Assembly (NCBI RefSeq): GCF_035013185.1
Contig: NZ_JAYGJO010000012.1
Location: 1-64,000, forward strand
Reading direction: 5' to 3'
From: Acerihabitans sp035013185
Lineage (GTDB): Bacteria > Pseudomonadota > Gammaproteobacteria > Enterobacterales > Enterobacteriaceae
Length of the DNA: 64,000 bases
Part shown: one piece after another, positions 43,626 through 51,605 of the stretch
How positions within the stretch are numbered: the stretch's first letter is position 1
Layout of the letters: each line of letters begins with the position of its first letter
Notes under the pieces: model-generated
Seen by the model: the letters and a program-made list of their open reading frames with translations, nothing else
Told to the model about the DNA's origin: nothing
The model's database searches: none
Program-made: the position numbers and the translations under genes

Positions 43626-43883
43626 TTATTTATACAGTTCGGCACTGCCGTGCAGAGTGTCATTACCGCTGACGCCAATAATGCGATAGGAGGTCGCACC
43701 GGTGGCATCGGCTTTGGCAGCCAACTGTGATTGCAGGTCATCAAGCGTTGACGTAGTGGCACTAGAAACCACACCGATGCGGTGTTCACCGGCAGGGCGA
43801 CTGTTCACTTCCTGGGCGGCAAAACCGGCAAAAGAAACGGTACTCAGTACGATGGCGGCGACGGCTAAGTGCAGGTTTTTCAT
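43626..43883 (-). CDS. YhcN/BhsA/McbA-family periplasmic peptide (DUF1471)
   Basis: An 85-residue protein with a signal peptide of about 22 residues (ending GFAA) and a single DUF1471 domain. It has the family's GEHRIGVVSSATTSTLDDLQSQLAAKADATGATSYRIIGVSGNDTLHGSAELYK pattern in shorter blocks: IGVVS..., the helix DDLQSQLAAKAD, and the end GTAxLYK. These proteins respond to stress, peroxide, acid or biofilm conditions; which one this is cannot be decided. It converges on the porin gene. Confidence 0.9.
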   Translation of the reverse strand: MKNLHLAVAAIVLSTVSFAGFAAQEVNSRPAGEHRIGVVSSATTSTLDDLQSQLAAKADATGATSYRIIGVSGNDTLHGSAELYK

Positions 43884-44136
43884 GATATAAACTCGCTATG
43901 TAATAGGTTATTTGGCTAAACGTTAATATCTTAACGTTCGATAAACAAATGATAAACGCTGCTACTCCTAAGATCAAGTATTATTTTAATGACCATTAAT
44001 TAAATATATCAATACCCGCAAAACAGCATGAATGGGGGGAGTTGCTGTTAGCGTACCTGCCCCCAGTACAGAAACGTCAGCGGTAGCACATTGCTCACGC
44101 GGGGCTTTACAGCTTACTAGTACAGGCCTAAACTTA

Positions 44137-44150
44137 ATCAATCGATTGAT
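44137..44150. promoter_or_regulatory. Palindromic operator candidate of the CecR-type regulator
   Basis: ATCAATCGATTGAT is a perfect 14-bp palindrome 16 bases before ATG 44167. TetR-type repressors commonly bind such sites and control their own operon, so autoregulation of the export operon is likely. Confidence 0.65.
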
Positions 44151-44166
44151 ATATTTTGGAGCAATC

Positions 44167-44868
44167 ATGTCACAACCCCCCTCGCCCACCGCGCGCGGCG
44201 AGCAGGCCAAGGCCCAGTTGATCGCCGCCGGGATTGAACTGTTTAGTGAAAAAGGCGCCCAGACCGCCACCACCCGCGAGATCGCCCGGCTGGCAGGCCA
44301 AAATATCGCCGCCATCTTTTATTATTTTGGCTCTAAAGAGGGTCTTTACCTGGCGGTGGCCCAATGGATCGCCGATTTTATCCAGCAGGCCAATCAACCG
44401 CTAATGGCGGAAATTGACGATTTACTGGCACAGCACACGCCGGCGGACCCGGGACAATGCCGGGACTATATTATTAAAAGTATGATGAGTTTCACCGAAC
44501 TGCTGACCAACCCAAAAACCGTAAACCTGAGTAAGATTCTCTCGCGTGAACAGCTGATGCCCACCGAGGCCTACCAGCTGATTCACCATCAGGCCATAGC
44601 ACCTTTGCATCAGCGGTTTACTAAACTGGTGGCCGGTGTTACCGGCTGCGACCCAACTGACACCACGACCATCCTGCATACCCATGCCCTGCTGGGTGAG
44701 ATGCTGTCGTTTCGTATGGCACGTGAAACTATTCTGCTGCGAACCGGCTGGGATGATATGGGCCCGGAGCAGATCACGCTTATTAAAACTATTTTGACGC
44801 ACCATATCGATTGGATTCTTAACGGACTGCGAGCCGAACAGGCAGTGGTTTTAGGCAAAACATTATGA
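44167..44868 (+). CDS. cecR: TetR-family regulator CecR (YbiH)
   Basis: A 233-residue repressor. The N-terminal helix-turn-helix (AAGIELFSEKGAQTATTREIARLAGQNIAAIFYYFGSKEGLYLAVA) is followed by a large ligand-binding domain with a DUF1956-type C-terminus (MMSFTELLTNPKTVNLSKILSREQLMPTEAYQLI), the mark of CecR. In E. coli CecR controls the ybhGFSR exporter and affects sensitivity to cefoperazone and chloramphenicol. ATG 44167 is preceded by TTTTGGAGCAATC. An open extension back to 44032 lacks homology. Its stop overlaps the next gene by 4 bases. Confidence 0.9.
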   Translation: MSQPPSPTARGEQAKAQLIAAGIELFSEKGAQTATTREIARLAGQNIAAIFYYFGSKEGLYLAVAQWIADFIQQANQPLMAEIDDLLAQHTPADPGQCRDYIIKSMMSFTELLTNPKTVNLSKILSREQLMPTEAYQLIHHQAIAPLHQRFTKLVAGVTGCDPTDTTTILHTHALLGEMLSFRMARETILLRTGWDDMGPEQITLIKTILTHHIDWILNGLRAEQAVVLGKTL

Positions 44869-45908
44869 AGAAAAAAATAATTGCTATTGTTATTATCCTG
44901 TTCGCGCTGATAGCCGCAACGGTATATGGCCTGCGCTATTATCAGCAACAACAAAACCAGGCACTAACCCTGTACGGCAATGTGGATATCCGTACTGTCA
45001 ATCTGGGGTTTCGGGTCGGTGGGCGGCTGGCGCAGGTCATGGTGGATGAAGGTGATAAGGTTCATCCCGGCCAGATGTTGGCCAAAGTAGATGATGCGCC
45101 CTATCGCAATGCCCTGTTGCAGGCCCAGGCAAATGTGGCCAGTGCGCGGGCCAAGCTGGATTTGGCCCAGGCCGGTTATCGCAGCGAAGAGATTGCACAG
45201 GTGCGCTCACAGTTGGCGCAACAGCAAGCAGCCTTTAACTATGCCGACAGTTTTTATCATCGCCAACAGGGCGCGTGGGCAAAACGGGCGATTTCCCCTA
45301 ATCAATTGGAAGATGCGCGCGCCGCCAGTAATCAGGCCAAGGCTAACCTGCAAGCCGCCAAGGATAAACTCCAGCAATACCAAACCGGTAACCGGCCGCA
45401 GGAAATCGCCGCCGCGCAGGCCGAACTGTCGCAAACCCAGGCAGCGATGTCCCAGTCGGCTCTCGACCTGGCTGATACCCGATTGGTTACCCCTTCAGCG
45501 GGGACCATTTTAACCCGAGCCGAGGAACCCGGCAGCATACTGAGCGCTGGGGGAACGGTATTTGTTCTGTCGTTGACCCGCCCGGTGTGGATTCGCGCTT
45601 ATGTCGATGAAACCAACCTGTCGCAAGCGGTACCGGGCACCCCAGTCACCATTCGCGTTGATGGTCAGCCCGACAAACGTTATCACGGCAAAATAGGCTT
45701 TGTTTCACCCACGGCGGAGTTCACCCCCAAGAGCGTGGAAACCCCGCAGTTGCGCACCGATTTGGTCTATCGCCTGCGTATTATGGTTAATGATGCCGAT
45801 GATCGGCTGCGCCAGGGAATGCCGGTTACCCTGAACTTGACCACCGGGCATCACCCCACCCCGGTATCGGACGGCGGCTCAGTGGATGGCAAAAATAATG
45901 CCCGCTAA
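44865..45908 (+). CDS. ybhG: HlyD-type membrane fusion protein YbhG
   Basis: Periplasmic adaptor of an ABC exporter, 347 residues. It has an N-terminal membrane anchor (IIAIVIILFALIAATVYGL), a biotinyl-lipoyl half (VDEGDKVHPGQMLAKVDDAPY) and a long hairpin coiled coil (residues about 90-190, rich in Ala and Gln). The returning lipoyl half (LVTPSAGTILTRAEEPGSIL) and a beta-barrel complete it. Order and overlaps match E. coli cecR-ybhGFSR. The complex is thought to export drugs and cations, including Na+ and Li+. Confidence 0.92.
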   Translation: MKKKIIAIVIILFALIAATVYGLRYYQQQQNQALTLYGNVDIRTVNLGFRVGGRLAQVMVDEGDKVHPGQMLAKVDDAPYRNALLQAQANVASARAKLDLAQAGYRSEEIAQVRSQLAQQQAAFNYADSFYHRQQGAWAKRAISPNQLEDARAASNQAKANLQAAKDKLQQYQTGNRPQEIAAAQAELSQTQAAMSQSALDLADTRLVTPSAGTILTRAEEPGSILSAGGTVFVLSLTRPVWIRAYVDETNLSQAVPGTPVTIRVDGQPDKRYHGKIGFVSPTAEFTPKSVETPQLRTDLVYRLRIMVNDADDRLRQGMPVTLNLTTGHHPTPVSDGGSVDGKNNAR

Positions 45909-47640
45909 TGTCATTGAGCTCAACGCGCTGGAGAAGACGTTTCCTACGCAACAGGCACCGGCGGTGGCCCCGCTGACCCTGGATATCCACAGTGGCGGGG
46001 TGACCGGTCTGGTGGGTCCCGACGGCGCAGGTAAGACCACCCTCATGCGTATGCTGGCCGGGTTACTGACCCCCAGTCAGGGTACTCTGCGAGTCGTGGG
46101 CCTAGACCCCACAACCGAAGAGGGTCAATTACATGCCATTCTGGGTTATATGCCGCAAAAGTTTGGTCTGTATGAAGACCTGACGGTGATGGAAAACCTG
46201 TCTTTGTATGCCGATTTACGCGATGTGACCGGGGAACTGCGCCAGCAAACCTTTGATCGATTACTGGATTTTACCGACCTGTCCCACTTTACCCAGCGAC
46301 TGGCCGGCAAACTCTCCGGCGGCATGAAACAAAAACTCGGTCTGGCCTGTACGCTGCTCGGCCAACCCAACGTTTTGCTACTTGATGAACCGGGCGTCGG
46401 CGTGGACCCGATCTCGCGCCGTGAACTTTGGCGCATGGTACATGAACTGGCAGACGAAGGGATGTTGATCCTGTGGAGCACCTCTTATCTGGACGAGGCA
46501 GAACAGTGCCGACAGGTGCTGTTGATGAATGAAGGTGTGGTGATCTATCACGGCGCGCCCGCTGAACTGACGCAAACCATGGCTGGACGGACACTGCTGG
46601 TCAGCGATAGCGCCGGTACCAACCGACAGTTATTGCAGCGGGCACTGCAACTGCCGTTAATCAGCGATGGTGTGATCCAGGGCAAATCCGTACGGCTGAT
46701 TTTAGCCAAGCAAGCGCAGCCAGGCGCATTGGCCGCCGCCCTTAACCTGCCAGAAACCGAGATTAAGCAGACTGAACCGCGCTTTGAGGATGCGTTTATC
46801 GATCTGCTGGGCGGTGGCCCGGGTGGTAAGCAGGCACTGGCAGACATTATGCCGAACATTGACGGTGAATCAGGGGAAACAGTAATCGAAGCCCGTCATT
46901 TAACCAAAAAGTTTGGCGATTTCGCCGCCACCGATGACATCAGTTTCGCCGTCACCCGCGGGGAAATTTTCGGTCTGCTGGGGCCGAACGGTGCGGGCAA
47001 ATCCACCACCTTTAAGATGATGTGCGGTCTGTTAGTACCCACTACCGGTCAGGCACTGGTGTTGGGCATGGACTTGAAGACCGGCTCCAGCCAGGCACGT
47101 CAGCATTTGGGTTATATGGCACAAAAATTCTCCCTGTACGGCAATTTGACCGTGGAACAGAATCTGCGTTTTTTTTCCGGCGTTTATGGGCTGCACGGCA
47201 AACACCAGCAGCGCAAGATGGATGAAATGAGCCGGGCGTTTGATTTTGCCCCCATTTACCATCAGACCCCCGACGCACTGCCCTTGGGTTTTAAGCAGCG
47301 CCTGGCCCTGGCCTGTGCGTTGATGCATGAACCGGATATTTTATTTCTCGATGAACCGACCTCCGGCGTCGACCCGCTCACCCGTCGGGAATTTTGGCTG
47401 CATATTAACGGTATGGTGGAGAAAGGCGTCACCGTGATGGTGACCACTCACTTTATGGATGAAGCCGAGTACTGCGATCGCATTGGGCTGGTGTATCACG
47501 GCAAGCTGATAGCTCACGGTACACCGGATGAGCTCAAGCAGCACAGTGCCAACACCGAAACCCCCAACCCCACAATGGAGCAGGCGTTTATCGCGTTGGT
47601 GGGCAATTACGATAAGGATAACGGTAATGAAACCGCATAA
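45886..47640 (+). CDS. ybhF: Dual-domain ABC exporter ATPase YbhF
   Basis: A 584-residue cytoplasmic protein with two fused ATPase domains. The first has Walker A GPDGAGKTT, signature LSGGMKQK and Walker B LLLDEPGVGVDP. The second has Walker A GPNGAGKST, a degenerate signature LPLGFKQR, and Walker B LFLDEPTSGVDP. The asymmetric signatures imply that one composite site may hydrolyse ATP poorly. The start ATG 45886 overlaps ybhG by 23 bases; ATG 45898 is a close alternative. Confidence 0.92.
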   Translation: MAKIMPANVIELNALEKTFPTQQAPAVAPLTLDIHSGGVTGLVGPDGAGKTTLMRMLAGLLTPSQGTLRVVGLDPTTEEGQLHAILGYMPQKFGLYEDLTVMENLSLYADLRDVTGELRQQTFDRLLDFTDLSHFTQRLAGKLSGGMKQKLGLACTLLGQPNVLLLDEPGVGVDPISRRELWRMVHELADEGMLILWSTSYLDEAEQCRQVLLMNEGVVIYHGAPAELTQTMAGRTLLVSDSAGTNRQLLQRALQLPLISDGVIQGKSVRLILAKQAQPGALAAALNLPETEIKQTEPRFEDAFIDLLGGGPGGKQALADIMPNIDGESGETVIEARHLTKKFGDFAATDDISFAVTRGEIFGLLGPNGAGKSTTFKMMCGLLVPTTGQALVLGMDLKTGSSQARQHLGYMAQKFSLYGNLTVEQNLRFFSGVYGLHGKHQQRKMDEMSRAFDFAPIYHQTPDALPLGFKQRLALACALMHEPDILFLDEPTSGVDPLTRREFWLHINGMVEKGVTVMVTTHFMDEAEYCDRIGLVYHGKLIAHGTPDELKQHSANTETPNPTMEQAFIALVGNYDKDNGNETA

Positions 47641-48769
47641 CAGCACCCGGTTTTCCTGGCGGCGACTGCGGGCATTGTGCACCAAAGAGACCCGACAAAT
47701 CATGCGTGATCCCAGCAGCGGCTTGATAGCCGTTGTCATCCCGCTCTTGTTGCTGTTTATTTTTGGCTACGGTATCAATCTGGACTCCAGCCGGCTGCAC
47801 GTCGGCATATTGATGGAGCAGCAAAGCGCTGACGCCCGTGACTTGGCCTACGCTTTCGCGGGGTCGCCCTATATTCAGCCGACCATTAGCGATAATCGCC
47901 AGCAATTGGTATCGCTGATGCAGGCAGGTAAAATCCGCGGCCTGATTGTGATACCGGTGGATTTTGATCGCAATATGGCACGTGCAGGCAATAGTGCGCC
48001 GATCCAGGTGATTACCGACGGCAGTGAACCCAATACCGCCAATTTTGTCCAGGGCTATGCTCAGGGGATATGGCAAATTTGGCGACAGCAGCGGGCGGAG
48101 GATCGCGGTCAGGCGTTCGAGCAGTTGATTGATGTCAGGGCGCGTTATTGGTTTAATCCGGCGGCAATCAGCCGGAATTTTATCATTCCCGGCGCGATCA
48201 CCATCATTATGACGGTGATTGGTGCCATTCTGACGTCACTGGTGATCGCCCGTGAGTGGGAGCGCGGCACCATGGAAGCGTTATTGTCTACCCAGGTCAC
48301 CCGTGCCGAACTGCTGCTGTCCAAACTGCTGCCCTATTATGTGCTAGGCATGGGTGCGATGGCGCTTTGCATGATAGTGGCGGTATGGGTGATGTCCGTG
48401 CCCTTTCGCGGTTCTTGGTTACTGTTGTTCGGTATCAGTAGCCTGTTTTTGGCCAGCACACTGGGCATGGGGTTATTGATTTCCACCCTGACCCGCAACC
48501 AGTTCAACGCTGCCATGGTGGCGCTTAACGCGGCTTTTCTGCCTGCCGTGATGCTATCAGGGTTTATCTTCCAAATTGAAAGTATGCCTGCGGTGGTGCG
48601 CGCCGTGACCTTTATCATTCCGGCGCGCTATTTTGTCAGCACATTGCAAAGTCTGTTTCTGGCAGGGAACATAGGCGGGATCCTGTTGATGAATACCCTG
48701 TTTCTGGTGGCTTCGGCGCTGGCATTTATTGGCTTGACGGCCTGGAAAACCAAGCGCCGCCTGGATTAA
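47627..48769 (+). CDS. ybhS: ABC exporter permease YbhS
   Basis: A membrane protein of about 380 residues of the ABC2 family. A first helix near residue 30 (GLIAVVIPLLLLFIFGYGINLD) is followed by a large periplasmic domain (about residues 55-165) and five C-terminal helices. These include MTVIGAILTSLVIAREWERGTMEALLSTQVTR, the conserved ABC2 loop. ATG 47627 is chosen because AAGGA at 47614-47618 is well placed; the overlap with ybhF is 14 bases. Upstream frame extension has no homology. Confidence 0.9.
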   Translation: MKPHNSTRFSWRRLRALCTKETRQIMRDPSSGLIAVVIPLLLLFIFGYGINLDSSRLHVGILMEQQSADARDLAYAFAGSPYIQPTISDNRQQLVSLMQAGKIRGLIVIPVDFDRNMARAGNSAPIQVITDGSEPNTANFVQGYAQGIWQIWRQQRAEDRGQAFEQLIDVRARYWFNPAAISRNFIIPGAITIIMTVIGAILTSLVIAREWERGTMEALLSTQVTRAELLLSKLLPYYVLGMGAMALCMIVAVWVMSVPFRGSWLLLFGISSLFLASTLGMGLLISTLTRNQFNAAMVALNAAFLPAVMLSGFIFQIESMPAVVRAVTFIIPARYFVSTLQSLFLAGNIGGILLMNTLFLVASALAFIGLTAWKTKRRLD

Positions 48770-48778
48770 GGAACCAAC

Positions 48779-49885
48779 ATGTTTTACCGACTTTGGACAC
48801 TGATCGTCAAAGAGCTCCAGACACTGTTGCGTGATCCGCAAACCCGAATGATTTTGGTCATGCCGGTCATCCTGCAGGTCTTGCTGTTTCCTTTCGCCGC
48901 CACCTTGGAAGTGACCCATGCCACCATCGCGATTTACAGCGATGACAGCGGCCAGAACTCGGTTGAACTCACACAGCGTTTGGCCAAGGCACGGTCGTTT
49001 ACCCAGGTTTTGCTGCTACACAGCCCACAGCAAATTCAGACCACGCTCGATAACCAGCGAGCCTTGCTGGTGGTGCGCTTCCCGGCGAATTTTTCCCGCA
49101 ATCTGGCTGCCGGCGTACCGGCACCGCTGCAGTTGTTACTCGACGGACGCAATTCCAATAGCGCCCAGATCGCTGCCAATTATGTCCAGCAAATCATCAA
49201 TACCTACCAATTGGATTTGCTGGGTTCCCGGCCCAAAGCCGATAACAGCGAGCTGACCATCCGCAACTGGTATAACCCCAATCTTGATTATAAATGGTTT
49301 GTTGTACCTTCGCTGATTGCACTGATCACCACCATTGGTGTGTTGATCGTCACCTCGCTGTCCGTGGCGCGCGAACGTGAGCAAGGCACGCTTGATCAAC
49401 TGTTGGTTTCACCGCTGGCCACTTGGCAGATTTTTATCGGCAAAGCAGTACCGGCGTTAATGGTGGCAACCGTGCAAGCCTCGATTGTACTGGTTATCGG
49501 TATCCTGGGTTATCGCATCCCCTTTGCCGGTTCGTTGACGCTGTTTTATGTCACCTTGCTGCTGTACGGTTTGTCGTTGGTGGGTTTTGGCTTGCTGATC
49601 TCCTCGTTATGCTCAACACAGCAACAGGCGTTTATCGGGGTTTTTGTGTTTATGATGCCGGCTATTTTGCTGTCTGGTTATGTGGCACCGGTGGAAAATA
49701 TGCCCCAGTGGCTGCAAACCCTGACCTGGATTAACCCGGTGCGCCATTTTACCGACATCATTAAGGAAATTTATCTTAAGGATGCCGATTTTGGCATTAT
49801 CTGGCACAGCCTATGGCCGCTGCTGGTGATTACAGCCACCACCGGCAGCGGGGCATATTGGTTGTTCCGGCGTAAAATTGCCTGA
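48779..49885 (+). CDS. ybhR: ABC exporter permease YbhR
   Basis: Partner permease, 368 residues, the same ABC2 layout as YbhS: helix 1 (QTRMILVMPVILQVLLFPFAATLEV), periplasmic domain, then VTSLSVAREREQGTLDQLLVSPLATWQIF and four more helices. It lies 9 bases after ybhS with AAGGA in the gap. Last gene of the cecR-ybhGFSR operon; the - strand MFS gene ends 15 bases further on. Confidence 0.91.
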   Translation: MFYRLWTLIVKELQTLLRDPQTRMILVMPVILQVLLFPFAATLEVTHATIAIYSDDSGQNSVELTQRLAKARSFTQVLLLHSPQQIQTTLDNQRALLVVRFPANFSRNLAAGVPAPLQLLLDGRNSNSAQIAANYVQQIINTYQLDLLGSRPKADNSELTIRNWYNPNLDYKWFVVPSLIALITTIGVLIVTSLSVAREREQGTLDQLLVSPLATWQIFIGKAVPALMVATVQASIVLVIGILGYRIPFAGSLTLFYVTLLLYGLSLVGFGLLISSLCSTQQQAFIGVFVFMMPAILLSGYVAPVENMPQWLQTLTWINPVRHFTDIIKEIYLKDADFGIIWHSLWPLLVITATTGSGAYWLFRRKIA

Positions 49886-49899
49886 CGGCCACCGTCGGT

Positions 49900-51132
49900 T
49901 TATTTGGCCGGCGCACCGCTGCCCGTCGGCTCGTAACCCGAGAGGGCTTTGCCCTGGGTTTCACGTCCGAATGAGACCAGTAGGCAAATTAAAATCGCCA
50001 CGGTGCCGGCCACCACCGCCATGGCCAGACCATAGTTATTACCATGGGCCTCGGCAATGCGCGATTGCAAGGTCGCGTTCACCGAGGCGATCAGATTGCC
50101 CAATTGGTAAACGAACCCTGGCAAGACAGCTCGGGAATTGGCGGGAACCAGCTCCGTCAAATAGCTGGGCACTACGCCCCAGGCGCCCTGTACCATAAAC
50201 TGCATCAGAAACGCCCCCAGGCCAATCATCACCGAACCCGTAGAGAACGCCCACAGCGGCAGGACTGGCAGGGCCAGCAATGCGGCGAAGATAATGGCTT
50301 TTTTACGGCCAATTTTTTCCGACAGGCTACCAAAGACGACTCCACCTAGCATGGCGGCAATATTGTAGCAAATCGCGATAATGCTGACGGTATGTGGCCC
50401 GAAACCGTGTTGTACTTTTAAGAAGGTCGGATAGAGATCCTGGGTGCCATGGCTGAAAAAGTTAAAGCAGGCCATTAGCGCCACCATATACAGGCATAAC
50501 TTCCAGTGAGTACGGATAATCGGCAATAACGCGACGCTCTCTTTACGCTCCCGGGCGGCTTGCCAAACCGGTGATTCGGGAACCTTAAAGTAAATAAACG
50601 GCAGCAGCAGCACCGGCAACGCGCCGATCAGGAACATACCGCGCCAGCCGACCAGGCTAAAGAACAGACCAAAGATAATGGATGCCAATAAATACCCGGC
50701 GGGATAACCCGCCTGAAAAATGCCCGACATCAGGCCGCGGGAACGATCCGGTATGGTTTCCATCGCCAGTGATGACGCGACCCCCCATATCCCCCCCATC
50801 GCCACGCCGTATAACACCCGAAGTCCGATAAATATCGCCAGAGTAGGCGACCAGGCCGATAACAGTTCAAATGCCGAAAACATCAATACATTAATCATCA
50901 GGATGGGTCGACGGCCATACTTTTCTGCCAAGCGTCCGAATAACAGAGCACCGAGTGGGCGTACCGCTAACGTCAGCATAATGGAAATGGAAACGCTGGC
51001 GATATCGGTATGGAACCAGGCAGCCAGATCGCTTAATACAAAGACCAGAATAAAAAAGTCGAAAGCATCCAACATCCAACAGGCAAAGCAGGCGAAAGCC
51101 ACGTTGCGCTGTGTTGACGTCCAATTGAACAT
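49900..51132 (-). CDS. MFS metabolite:H+ symporter
   Basis: A 410-residue, 12-helix major facilitator. The loop 2-3 motif is GRLAEKYGRRP and the loop 8-9 motif SEKIGRKK. The N-terminal FACFACWMLDAFDFFILVFVLSDLA and ETIPDRSRGLMSGIFQAGYPAGYLLAS fit the sialate/monocarboxylate:H+ symporter branch that includes NanT and the fungal JEN1 lactate carriers. The exact solute is unknown. Start ATG 51132 follows AGGACAACC. The region upstream carries the octanucleotide repeat annotated separately. Confidence 0.85.
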   Translation of the reverse strand: MFNWTSTQRNVAFACFACWMLDAFDFFILVFVLSDLAAWFHTDIASVSISIMLTLAVRPLGALLFGRLAEKYGRRPILMINVLMFSAFELLSAWSPTLAIFIGLRVLYGVAMGGIWGVASSLAMETIPDRSRGLMSGIFQAGYPAGYLLASIIFGLFFSLVGWRGMFLIGALPVLLLPFIYFKVPESPVWQAARERKESVALLPIIRTHWKLCLYMVALMACFNFFSHGTQDLYPTFLKVQHGFGPHTVSIIAICYNIAAMLGGVVFGSLSEKIGRKKAIIFAALLALPVLPLWAFSTGSVMIGLGAFLMQFMVQGAWGVVPSYLTELVPANSRAVLPGFVYQLGNLIASVNATLQSRIAEAHGNNYGLAMAVVAGTVAILICLLVSFGRETQGKALSGYEPTGSGAPAK

Positions 51133-51605
51133 AGTGGTTGTCCTATCTTTGAATCGGCCATGTTTGGGGTGAGCCGAAAAAAACTATGGTCTCGAAAACG
51201 ACCAGGGAACACGTCCTGACGCTCGAAATCTATTGGGTATCGCGGGTACGGTTATTTTAATAATGTTAACCATTTGTTTATATCAGGTTATGAGCATGAG
51301 AAGTTGAGACCTTTGTTACCATCATAATCAAAGTGTAAACACGCGTTACACGGCAGAAAAAATGCGTATTAACATCAGGCCGATATACTCTCACCGACAG
51401 CTCGATAGGCGATTAGCCGCTGGGTAAATGGGTAAATAGGTAAATAGGTAAATAGGTAGATAGGTAGATAGGTAGATAGGTAGATAGGTAGATAGGTAGA
51501 TCGGTGGGCTAATGGGCTAATAGAGGAAGGCAAGCAGCGCCGGTGTTGGCGGTGGCCTGGTGGTGAGCCTGTCGTCAGTATCAGTGTGCTGGGTGGGTCA
51601 GGGGT
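51133..51605. other. Intergenic region between the MFS gene and hypF
   Basis: About 470 bases, upstream of the MFS gene and downstream of hypF, both on the - strand. It holds the octanucleotide tandem repeat (51423-51502) and otherwise ordinary mixed-composition sequence. No gene supported. Confidence 0.6.
51423..51502. repeat. Octanucleotide tandem repeat, 10 units
   Basis: Ten consecutive 8-bp units: one GGTAAATG, three GGTAAATA, five GGTAGATA and one GGTAGATC, 80 bases in all. Two unit types lie in blocks, as expected from slippage expansion of each. It is non-coding and lies about 290 bases upstream of the MFS gene. Such loci often vary in copy number between strains. Confidence 0.97.

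Noticed and set aside
51423..51502. The octanucleotide array considered as a CRISPR array
   Set aside because: Units are 8 bp and directly adjacent with no unique spacers, and no cas genes are present.
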